From: Pseudazoarcus sp963975885
Lineage (GTDB): Bacteria; Pseudomonadota; Gammaproteobacteria; Burkholderiales; Rhodocyclaceae
Direction: 5' to 3'
NCBI GenBank assembly: GCA_963975885.1
Contig: CAXBIS010000004.1
Location: 62,001-126,000 of the forward strand
DNA: 64,000 bases
This document shows, in pieces, positions 1 through 5,786 of the stretch (position 1 is its first letter; each line of letters begins with the position of its first letter). Position numbers and translations under genes: made by a program. The notes below the pieces were generated by a model. That model was given only the letters and a program-made list of their open reading frames with translations, searched no databases and was not told the origin of the DNA.

Positions 1-349
1 TGCGATCACCGCGCACGTGGATCTCCGGCTGCGGCTGCTCGGAGGCGGCCTGTTGCAGTCGCGCCTCGAGCGACGCCTCGTCGATCGTGTCCTGATTCCA
101 GTGCAGCACGCCGTCGGCGGTGACGGCGAGGGTCACGGTGCGCGGCTCGGGCTCCGGGGGTTTGGGCGGAGGTGGCTTGGGCCGGGGCTTGGGCGGTTCG
201 ATCGCCTCGGGAGGTACGAGAACACCCTGCATCGTCGGCTGTACGACCTCCGATGGGCTCTGGTGCAGTGTGTAGGTGGCCCACAGCACGATGCCGACAT
301 GCAACGCGGTGACCGAAACGCGCGTGGTGGTGCGTTCCAGGTTGTTCAT
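1..349 (-). pseudogene. TonB/ExbD chimeric gene, partial at left edge
   Basis: A frame open from ATG at 349 down to base 1 encodes at least 116 residues. Residues 1-70 look like a TonB N-terminus: one membrane anchor (about 12-28) followed by a Pro/Lys-rich stretch (51-69, EPPKPRPKPPPPKPPEPEP). From residue 71 the sequence is instead like the periplasmic domain of ExbD (TVTLAVTADGVLHW, then ASLEARL and PQPEIHVRGDR). The ExbD N-terminal segment with its TM Asp and the TonB C-terminal domain are not seen. An in-frame deletion across a tonB-exbB-exbD operon would give this product. I infer that it cannot replace either parent; a deliberate fusion is the alternative. The 3' end lies outside the window. 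Confidence 0.6.
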
Positions 350-547
350 CGTTGCGCGTGTTTCTCCGCCCGATGGGTACGACGCGCGCGGAAGGCCCTG
401 CGGACGCGGCTACGGAACGCGTCGAAGCGGATGCGCGCGAGCATGGATTGATCGAGGCTCTCGCTGAACATGTCGTTTCAGGTCGTCAGACAGAGCGAGA
501 CGGCGGATGTCTGAAAGAGACGTCCGCCTCGTCGAGGCAGCGCCCGA

Positions 548-745
548 TCACCAGCTGTATCTGAGCGGCGCGCGCACCGAGCGGATCACGCCACGATAGA
601 AACTGTGGGGGGCGAAGCACGACGCGACGTAGTCCTTATCCAGCAGGTTGTTGACGACCAGATCGGCCTTCCAGCCCTCGAGTCCGAACGAGGAATCGCG
701 CAGGTCGTAGCGCAAGGGGCAGATCGGCGGATTGAGTCCAAACAA
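548..745 (-). pseudogene. TonB-dependent siderophore receptor, C-terminal remnant
   Basis: This 65-residue frame (TTG at 745) reads like the last beta strands of a TonB-dependent siderophore receptor: FGLEGWKADLVVNNLLDKDY, then VASC, and a terminal aromatic residue (LRYSW) typical of outer-membrane barrels. Such receptors are 650-800 residues; signal peptide, plug and most of the barrel are missing. The remnant begins directly beside a Fur-box-like site at 752-766, so the deletion appears to have joined the promoter region to the extreme 3' end of the gene. The TonB/ExbD chimera follows on the same strand. Non-functional as a receptor. Confidence 0.7.
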
Positions 746-751
746 TACGGA

Positions 752-766
752 TGGGAATCATTATCA
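752..766. promoter_or_regulatory. Fur-box-like site
   Basis: On the minus strand the site reads TGATAATGATTCCCA. The left half of the 7-1-7 Fur consensus (TGATAAT-n-ATTATCA) is exact and the right half matches 5 of 7. It lies between the truncated receptor (minus) and the DUF2325-like gene (plus), where an iron-repressed promoter is expected. It probably served the receptor/TonB genes before they decayed. Confidence 0.5.
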
Positions 767-815
767 ACTATACTGTTGCCATCCGTCCCGATCCCGCAGG
801 GCCTTACCGTTCGTG

Positions 816-1415
816 ATGAAACCGTCCCTTCTCGATCCCCTCGCCGAGGAAAACCGCGTGCTGATCGGCCAGTTCGGCCGCATCCAGCGGCGTTGCAGCG
901 AACTTATGGCCGGCCAGGCGGTCGAGATCGAGGTGTTGCGGGGCGAATTGATGCGTCTTCGGGCACGGCTGATCATGCGCGAGAGCGTCCTGGCCTTCGA
1001 GCGCGAGGACCGGGCCGTGCTGGAGGCGAAAGTCCCCGGGTTGCCCCGACGTGCGGCGCTCGCGGCACATGTCTCGTCGCTTCAGGCCCGCATCCGGCAG
1101 TTGTTGCGCGAGCGTCTGGTCCGGCCGGCGGCGTCGCGCAACGATTCGGCGCACGCGACGCTTGCTGCGGACGGCCAGGTCGCGAAGGCGTCGTTCGGTT
1201 CCCGGGCCGTGCCCGTGGGCGGTAAAGTTGCCGCACTCGAAGCAAGCCGCGTCGCGGCAGACTTGGTAATCTGCCAGACTGGTTGCGTGGCGCATGATTT
1301 CCATTGGCGCGTGCACGACCAGTGTCGGCGTACGGGCAACCGCTGTGTGCTGGCCGAGCCGGTCGCAGTGATGCTGGAAGTGCCGTCCGGGCCCCCCGTC
1401 GAGGAGCGTTCCTGA
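816..1415 (+). CDS. DUF2325-type protein with shortened C-terminal domain
   Basis: Encodes 199 residues from ATG at 816. Residues 1-115 form a charged helical region rich in Arg/Glu. The C-terminus carries the end of a DUF2325 domain: ADLVICQTGCVAHDFHWRV followed by HDQCRRTGNRCVLAEP. The first half of that domain, usually a glycine-rich VGGR segment with a HHDGG motif, is absent; the linker (residues 116-150) is low-complexity. The gene may therefore carry an internal deletion like its neighbours. Genes of this family are often found near iron-uptake loci in Betaproteobacteria; no function is established. An upstream in-frame extension to 732 overlaps the Fur-like site and is less likely to be translated. 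Confidence 0.55.
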   Translation: MKPSLLDPLAEENRVLIGQFGRIQRRCSELMAGQAVEIEVLRGELMRLRARLIMRESVLAFEREDRAVLEAKVPGLPRRAALAAHVSSLQARIRQLLRERLVRPAASRNDSAHATLAADGQVAKASFGSRAVPVGGKVAALEASRVAADLVICQTGCVAHDFHWRVHDQCRRTGNRCVLAEPVAVMLEVPSGPPVEERS

Positions 1416-1508
1416 GCGGCGATTGATGTCTTGCCGATCGGAGGATGGGTCTGTTTTCTCTCAACCGTGGAGCCGACCGCTCCCGTTCGATATCGAGGAG
1501 TTCTTCTG

Positions 1509-2144
1509 ATGCAATCGTTCTACCTGCCTTCTTCCCCCGTGCGCTGGCTTGCTGCCGCTGCGCTTGTCTTGAGCGTCGTGAGCGCGCGTGCGGAATACGT
1601 GTGGATCGCGCCGGCCGACGACGGTTCGGCAGTCATCCATGTCGGCGAGCTCGATGGCGAGCGCAAGCCGGCAGGTGAGCTCGACTCGGTCGAACTGCGG
1701 CCGATCGGCGACGCCAAGCCCGAAGCGAGCGCGGACGGTGACGTGATGCGCGTCACGGGCGTGCCGGAGGGGCGCGACGTCCGTGCGCGCGCCTACGAGG
1801 TGCTCTCCGACGACGAGCTGATGTATTACCAGGCGCGCTGGGGACGTAACGAGACGAAGGCGGACCTGGATTTCGAACTGGTGCCCACGGAAGCTGGTGG
1901 CAATACCTTCCAGCTGATGTGGATGGGCAGTCCGGTCAAGGCGTCCTACGTGCGGGTATCGACCTCGGCCGGCTGGAGCAAGACACTGGATCCCAACGAG
2001 GACGGTTCGGTCACGCTCGATACGCCGTTCCCCGGTCTGTACGTGCTGCAACTCACGGCGCGGGCCAGCGGCTGGGCCGAAATCGACGGCAAGCGCTACA
2101 CCGACGTGCGTCACACCGCGACCTTGACTTTCGACGTCGAGTAA
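1509..2144 (+). CDS. Secreted DUF4198-like protein
   Basis: Encodes 211 residues. ATG at 1509 is chosen because GAGGAG lies just upstream (1495-1500) and the protein then starts with a signal peptide: an Arg residue and an Ala/Leu/Val core ending SARA before EYVWIAP. The rest is Asp/Glu-rich and beta-type, with no cysteines, resembling periplasmic DUF4198 proteins (related to metal-uptake periplasmic components) that accompany TonB-dependent receptors. Position between two receptor remnants supports a past role in metal uptake. It looks intact while its partners are broken. The family call is moderate because only overall pattern and context support it. Confidence 0.5.
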   Translation: MQSFYLPSSPVRWLAAAALVLSVVSARAEYVWIAPADDGSAVIHVGELDGERKPAGELDSVELRPIGDAKPEASADGDVMRVTGVPEGRDVRARAYEVLSDDELMYYQARWGRNETKADLDFELVPTEAGGNTFQLMWMGSPVKASYVRVSTSAGWSKTLDPNEDGSVTLDTPFPGLYVLQLTARASGWAEIDGKRYTDVRHTATLTFDVE

Positions 2145-2151
2145 TCGGTGC

Positions 2152-2180
2152 GGGCTCCGCGCCGCAACGGCGCGGAGCCC
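2152..2180. terminator. 13-bp GC hairpin between convergent genes
   Basis: A perfect 13-bp inverted repeat (GGGCTCCGCGCCG / CGGCGCGGAGCCC) with a CAA loop follows the DUF4198-like stop at 2144. No T-run follows on either side, so it is a terminator-like or mRNA-stabilising hairpin rather than a classical intrinsic terminator. Confidence 0.5.
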
Positions 2181-2193
2181 GGCAGAGTGAAGT

Positions 2194-2545
2194 TCAGAAA
2201 CTGCCGCACAGCGTCAGCATGAAGTTGCGCGGATTGCCGCAGTAGCTCTGGCAGCTTCAGCCCGCCATGCGCGTGAAGTACTTCCTGTTGAACAGGTTCT
2301 CGGCGTTCAGGCTGAGCGACCAGGTCCGCCTCGAAGCCCGCGCTGCGGACCTTGCCGGCATTGACCGAGCAGGTCGGATTGTCCGGATCGGCCAGCGCCC
2401 GGTCCTCGTCGTCGATACGGAACAGCGCCGCATGCATCGTCGTCCGTCCGGCGGACAGTTCGCCCTTGACGCCGATCTCGTCGGTGTCGATGAAGGACTT
2501 GCGGTCGTCGTAGGCGGCGACCAAGCGGGCGCGCAGGCGGTCGAC
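2194..2545 (-). pseudogene. Second TonB-dependent receptor, internally deleted pseudogene
   Basis: On the minus strand, receptor-barrel sequence (AAYDDRKSFIDTDEIGVKGE, DPDNPTCSVNAGKVRSAGFE) runs to about 2320, where the reading switches frame and jumps straight to the C-terminal strands SLNAENLFNRKYFTRMAG. An in-frame stop follows, then the same frame continues CGNPRNFMLTLCGSF to a stop at 2194-2196. At least one internal deletion (roughly 100 residues by family expectation), one frameshift and one stop are needed to explain this; the 5' two-thirds of the gene is missing. It is a different receptor fragment from the one at 548-745. Bases 2546-2711 hold nothing I can identify. Confidence 0.7.
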
Positions 2546-2711
2546 GGACGAAGCGGCGGACTGGAGCGAGCGGGACACTGGGTCGACGGCAGGTTTGGCG
2601 CGGGCAACGGCTGCCGGGTACCTTGCGATAAGTAGAAATGAGAAGCGCGTGCAAAAAATAGGCGTTAATCGAGCAGCAGGTAAAGCCGGAGGTGGTGCGG
2701 AGCGAGAGCGG

Positions 2712-3467
2712 TCAGCGTCCGGTCGCGATGAAGGTGCCGAGCACGATGCCGCGCTGGCGTAGATCGCCCAGTAGTGGTGCGGCGAACTGCTGCAGAGCGT
2801 CCGCATCGGGGTGTTGAACTTCGGCCGCCAGGCACTCGATTGCCTGGCGGCCGTTCTCGCATTCGGCGAGCAGGTCGAGCAGGCGCGAGGTGATTGCGTT
2901 GATCTCGGTGAAGTGCACTTCACCTGCGATGTCGCGATGAACGACGATGAAGGTCGGCTGCGGTTTGCGCGGGCGAAAGTCCGGCCCGATGCGATGCACG
3001 GGCCAGTCGTAGGCGAGGTTCATCATCGCCGGGTTCAGCACCACCTTGCCGGTGAACAGCTCACCGTGCGGGTCATGCGGCGGCACCGGCGCGTCCATCA
3101 CGTCGACCGCCAGTTCGGCCCATTCGTGACGGGCCAGATCGGCGAGCCAGCGTGGGCGCGGCATCGCGATGTCGCCCTCGGCAAGGTAGCGCACGAATTC
3201 TCGCGGGATCTCGCGGAACCACGGGGTGGCGAGCGGCCAGTCGCGCCAGAAGCAGCGCATCAGCCGCGTCCAGCGTGCCTCGCCGAGTACCGCGCGACAG
3301 ACCGGAAAGCAGCGGTCGAGAAAGCCGCGCAGGTTGTTGAACAGCAGGCGCTGATAAATGCGCGCGCGATCTGCGTCTACGCCGCTCGGGCGTGCGACGT
3401 GATGCGGGTCTCGCAGATGGCGCGCGAAGGCGTGCTGAAACTGCTGGAAGGGGGGCTGCGCGCTCAT
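2712..3467 (-). CDS. hvfC: HvfC-type RiPP maturation partner (DUF2063)
   Basis: Encodes 251 residues (ATG 3467). The N-terminal half is a DUF2063 domain (FQQFQHAFARHLRD, RIYQRLLFNNLRGFLDRCFP, then WFREIPREFVRYL); the C-terminal half has the second domain of HvfC proteins ending in a helical segment. HvfC-type proteins bind the precursor peptide and act with the DUF692 iron oxidase that modifies cysteines. Its start overlaps the hvfB stop by ATGA (3464-3467), so the two are translationally coupled. Third gene of the hvfABC operon transcribed leftwards; no downstream DoxX-type hvfD is present. Confidence 0.85.
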   Translation of the reverse strand: MSAQPPFQQFQHAFARHLRDPHHVARPSGVDADRARIYQRLLFNNLRGFLDRCFPVCRAVLGEARWTRLMRCFWRDWPLATPWFREIPREFVRYLAEGDIAMPRPRWLADLARHEWAELAVDVMDAPVPPHDPHGELFTGKVVLNPAMMNLAYDWPVHRIGPDFRPRKPQPTFIVVHRDIAGEVHFTEINAITSRLLDLLAECENGRQAIECLAAEVQHPDADALQQFAAPLLGDLRQRGIVLGTFIATGR

Positions 3468-4321
3468 GGCGCGACACATCGCACGGCCTGCATGTGGCGT
3501 GCCTGGATCGCGGCGATGTGCTCGACTTCGGCAGCCAGTGCGGCCAGCGGGGGGAAATCGAAGTCGCGCTCGAGACAGATCGGTACGCTGCGGCCAAGGC
3601 GGGAGCATGTTGCGTCGAGCAAGGCCCACACCGGGTCGATCACGTCGGCGCCGTGGGTGTCGACAAGCAGGCCGCCGTCCTCGGCATGGTGGCCGGCGAC
3701 ATGCATGTAGGCGACTCGCTCGAGCGGCAGCGCGTCCAGATACTCGAGCGGATCGAAGCCGAAGTTCCGGCTGTTCACGTAGACGTTGTTCACGTCCAGA
3801 TGCAGCAGGCAGTCGGCCTCCTCGAGCACTGCGGTGACGAACTCCGCCTCGCTCATCTCCCCGCACGGAGGCGCGAGGTAGGTCGAGGCATTCTCGATGC
3901 CGATGCGCATGCCGAGGATTTCCTGCGCGCGTGCGATGCGCGCCGCGACCCAGTGCACAGCGTCTTCGCTCATCGGGATCGGCAGCAGATCGTAGAGCTG
4001 TTGCTCGTCTGCGCACCAGGACAGGTGTTCGGTGTAGAGCGTGATGCCGTGCTCGCGCATGAACGCGCGCACGCGCCGCAACAGCGCCTCGTCGAGCGGG
4101 CCGGGGCCGCCCAGCGACAGTGACAGGCCGTGGCAGACGAAAGGGAAGCGTTCGGTGAAGGCGTGCAGCTCTGTTGCGCTGCGACCGCCGACTCCGGTCC
4201 AGTTCTCGGGCGCGATCTCGAAAAAGCGCACCGCATCGGGCACGCCCTCATCTCGCAGCGGCGCGATCAACTCACGGCGAAATCCCAGGCCGGCGCCTTC
4301 GGGCGGGCGTTTGAAAGTCAT
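3464..4321 (-). CDS. hvfB: HvfB-type MNIO oxidase (DUF692)
   Basis: Encodes 285 residues from ATG 4321 (an in-frame extension to 4387 lacks family similarity). It is a DUF692 multinuclear non-haem iron oxidase with a TIM-barrel fold. Likely metal ligands sit in conserved segments: FFEIAPENW, CHGLSLSLGG, LYTEHLSWC, GIENASTYL, LHLDVNNVYVNS, MHVAGHH, DTHGADV and ICLERDFDFP. The family, with an HvfC partner, oxidises Cys in EGxCG motifs to oxazolone-thioamide groups that bind copper. Lying between hvfA and hvfC on the same strand makes the HvfA-like peptide its likely substrate. Confidence 0.88.
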   Translation of the reverse strand: MTFKRPPEGAGLGFRRELIAPLRDEGVPDAVRFFEIAPENWTGVGGRSATELHAFTERFPFVCHGLSLSLGGPGPLDEALLRRVRAFMREHGITLYTEHLSWCADEQQLYDLLPIPMSEDAVHWVAARIARAQEILGMRIGIENASTYLAPPCGEMSEAEFVTAVLEEADCLLHLDVNNVYVNSRNFGFDPLEYLDALPLERVAYMHVAGHHAEDGGLLVDTHGADVIDPVWALLDATCSRLGRSVPICLERDFDFPPLAALAAEVEHIAAIQARHMQAVRCVAP

Positions 4322-4387
4322 CGCGGTCTCCGGTGTGTCGGCGACGAGGCCCACGCCCCGCCGCCGGTTGTCGGACGTACTGCGCAA

Positions 4388-4672
4388 TTACTTCTTGCCG
4401 CCGCAGGAACCTTCGCCTTTCTTGTCGTCCTTGGCACCGCAAGAACCGTCGGATTTCTTGTCTTCCTTGGCGCCGCACGAGCCCTCGCCCTTTTTGTCGC
4501 CCTTGGCGCCGCATGAGCCTTCGGAACCCTTGCCGTGGCTCGACGCGACCTGATAGCCGGACGAAAGCGAAGTGGCCGAAAACGGATTATCGGTTGCTGC
4601 GACCGCACCCATCGAAGCGATGGCGAGCGAGGAACCTAGGGCGATCGAAACCAGATTGCGTTTGCTGTTCAT
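4388..4672 (-). CDS. hvfA: HvfA-type RiPP precursor / bufferin (DUF2282-like)
   Basis: Encodes 94 residues. Residues 1-26 form an Ala/Ser-rich signal peptide ending AVAA; the mature part has only four Cys, each in an (E/D)GSCG motif, at residues 54, 66, 78 and 90, separated by Lys/Asp-rich linkers. (E/D)GSCG fits the EGxCG core motif modified by HvfB/HvfC enzymes to oxazolone-thioamide, giving periplasmic copper-binding bufferins. A GGAG Shine-Dalgarno precedes ATG 4672. hvfB follows 66 bases downstream. The peptide is secreted by its own signal, so modification presumably occurs in the cytoplasm first. Copper as the metal is inferred from the family. Confidence 0.88.
   Translation of the reverse strand: MNSKRNLVSIALGSSLAIASMGAVAATDNPFSATSLSSGYQVASSHGKGSEGSCGAKGDKKGEGSCGAKEDKKSDGSCGAKDDKKGEGSCGGKK
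4391..4522 (-). repeat. 36-bp tandem repeats encoding the RiPP core
   Basis: Within hvfA, residues 51-62, 63-74, 75-86 and 87-94 repeat a 12-residue unit (EGSCGAKGDKKG and variants), the last unit partial. In DNA this is 3.6 copies of an imperfect 36-bp repeat, which could expand or contract by slippage and change the number of modifiable cysteines. Confidence 0.85.
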
Positions 4673-4875
4673 GCTGGATCTCCTTCTCTGTCGGTAGGGT
4701 TCTCCGGACGGCCGGCCCGGCAAGCTCCGCGAGGAGGAAGCGGGGGCATGCCGGCGCCGTGACGTCCGGTAGCGTTGGTCGGGCGGCATCGCCAGACCTT
4801 ACAGAGGCAGCAAAAACAACTCCGGGTTCCGCGCCCCGACGTACCCGGAGGCAGGCCAGTGGCGGCCCACCCGAT

Positions 4876-4899
4876 ATGTTCGCCTCATGCGGCGAACAT
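4876..4899. promoter_or_regulatory. 9-bp inverted repeat upstream of hvfA
   Basis: ATGTTCGCC and GGCGAACAT are exact inverted repeats around a 6-base loop. The element sits just after the stop of the small membrane gene (4901) and about 200 bp upstream of hvfA. It may be a hairpin at the end of the upstream transcript or an operator; no T-run follows on the minus strand. The remaining sequence 4673-4875 shows no gene. Confidence 0.4.
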
Positions 4900-4900
4900 G

Positions 4901-5095
4901 TCAGTAGAGCCAGCGCAGCACGATCGGCGCAAAGGCCAGGCCGCAAACGAGAGCGATGGTCAGATTGAGCAGGAGCCACGGGTCACGCTTGCGCAGTACG
5001 CGCTCCCAGGCGACGCCGCTGCGCCGTTTCTGGTAGAGCATCAGAGCGATGTAGGTGAGCACGCTGATGACGACGATCGCGACGCCTTCTGCCAT
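4901..5095 (-). CDS. Small two-helix membrane protein, unknown
   Basis: Encodes 64 residues (ATG 5095). Two hydrophobic segments (about 4-20, AIVVISVLTYIALMLY, and 45-62, LNLTIALVCGLAFAPIVL) flank a basic loop with QKRRSG and RVLRKRDPW, predicting a hairpin membrane protein with a cytosolic positive loop. No family recognised. It lies between DUF1178 and hvfA on the same strand, but spacing to hvfA (228 bp with an inverted repeat) argues for a separate transcript. Its conserved-looking composition and stop-to-stop fit support a real gene, though the evidence is modest. Confidence 0.5.
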   Translation of the reverse strand: MAEGVAIVVISVLTYIALMLYQKRRSGVAWERVLRKRDPWLLLNLTIALVCGLAFAPIVLRWLY

Positions 5096-5134
5096 GAGTC
5101 TTTCCCTCGGTGCAGGTGTGCGGATGAGGCCAGC

Positions 5135-5536
5135 TTACTGCAGGTCCGGCTCTTCGGGCACCGGCAGGACGAGAATGCCTTCCTCGAGCAGTTCGCCGAG
5201 ATCGTCGCCGCTGGCGCGGCCGCGGATGCTGCGCGCCTCGGACTCGCCGTAATGGATGCGGCGGGCCTCGGTGGGGAAACGCTCGCCGACGTCCTCGGCG
5301 CGGCTTGCGGCCAGGCGCAACGCGGCTGCAATGAGGGCAGGATCGGGAGGCGATTTCGTCGCGGTGGGTCGGGACGTGTTCAGGTACGCCGCCGAAGGGC
5401 GGCGCTCGATCTCGATCGAGCCGCACATCGGGCATTCGACGAGACCGCGGCTGTTCTGCGATGCGAAAGCGGCTGCATCGGCGAACCAGGCTTCGAACAG
5501 GTGTTCGTTGGCGCAGCACAGGTCGAGCACGATCAT
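5135..5536 (-). CDS. DUF1178 family protein
   Basis: Encodes 133 residues from ATG 5536. The N-terminus MIVLDLCCANEHLFEAWF, the CPMCGS pair at about 36-39, and a basic middle (IERRPSA) match DUF1178, a small cytosolic family with a zinc-ribbon-like start, common in Alpha- and Betaproteobacteria. The C-terminus ends with an acidic segment (PVPEEPDL). Function is not established. It follows tRNA-Leu on the same strand with a gap of about 40 bases, so read-through from the tRNA promoter is possible. Confidence 0.75.
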   Translation of the reverse strand: MIVLDLCCANEHLFEAWFADAAAFASQNSRGLVECPMCGSIEIERRPSAAYLNTSRPTATKSPPDPALIAAALRLAASRAEDVGERFPTEARRIHYGESEARSIRGRASGDDLGELLEEGILVLPVPEEPDLQ

Positions 5537-5577
5537 CGGCAGTCTCTCCGAAGGCGTCAGCAGGACGCGAAACGCTG

Positions 5578-5662
5578 TGGTGCCGGGAACGGGATTCGAA
5601 CCCGTAAGCCTTGCGGCGGCGGATTTTAAGTCCGCTGTGTCTACCAGTTTCACCACCCCGGC
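5578..5662 (-). tRNA. tRNA-Leu (UAA)
   Basis: Read on the minus strand, the 85-base gene starts GCCGGGGTGGTGAAACTGG, has the anticodon arm GCGGA-CTTAAAA-TCCGC (anticodon TAA), a long variable arm typical of tRNA-Leu, a T arm ACGGG-TTCGAAT-CCCGT, and an encoded CCA at 5578-5580. The acceptor stem pairs GCCGGGG with TCCCGGC (one G-T). A TAGAAT hexamer on the minus strand (5698-5693) may be its -10 box; a GC-rich hairpin lies in the short leader. Confidence 0.95.
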
Positions 5663-5786
5663 GCCTGTCCCCCCGCGGGGAGGCAGGCGCGCATTCTAGC
5701 TCAGGGTGCGTGCGCCGCCGCTCGGGAGGACGAACGCCGTTACCGATTCTTCGACTCCGCCCGTTGCGGGGCGGTTCGGGCAGCGC

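Noticed and set aside
4391..4522. Regular 36-bp repeats as a CRISPR array
   Set aside because: No spacers; the repeats are in frame, translate to EGSCG motifs and lie inside a protein with RiPP enzyme neighbours.
4825..4830. GGAACC on the minus strand as an ECF promoter for hvfA
   Set aside because: No CGTC or similar -10 at 16-17 bases, so the motif alone is not enough.
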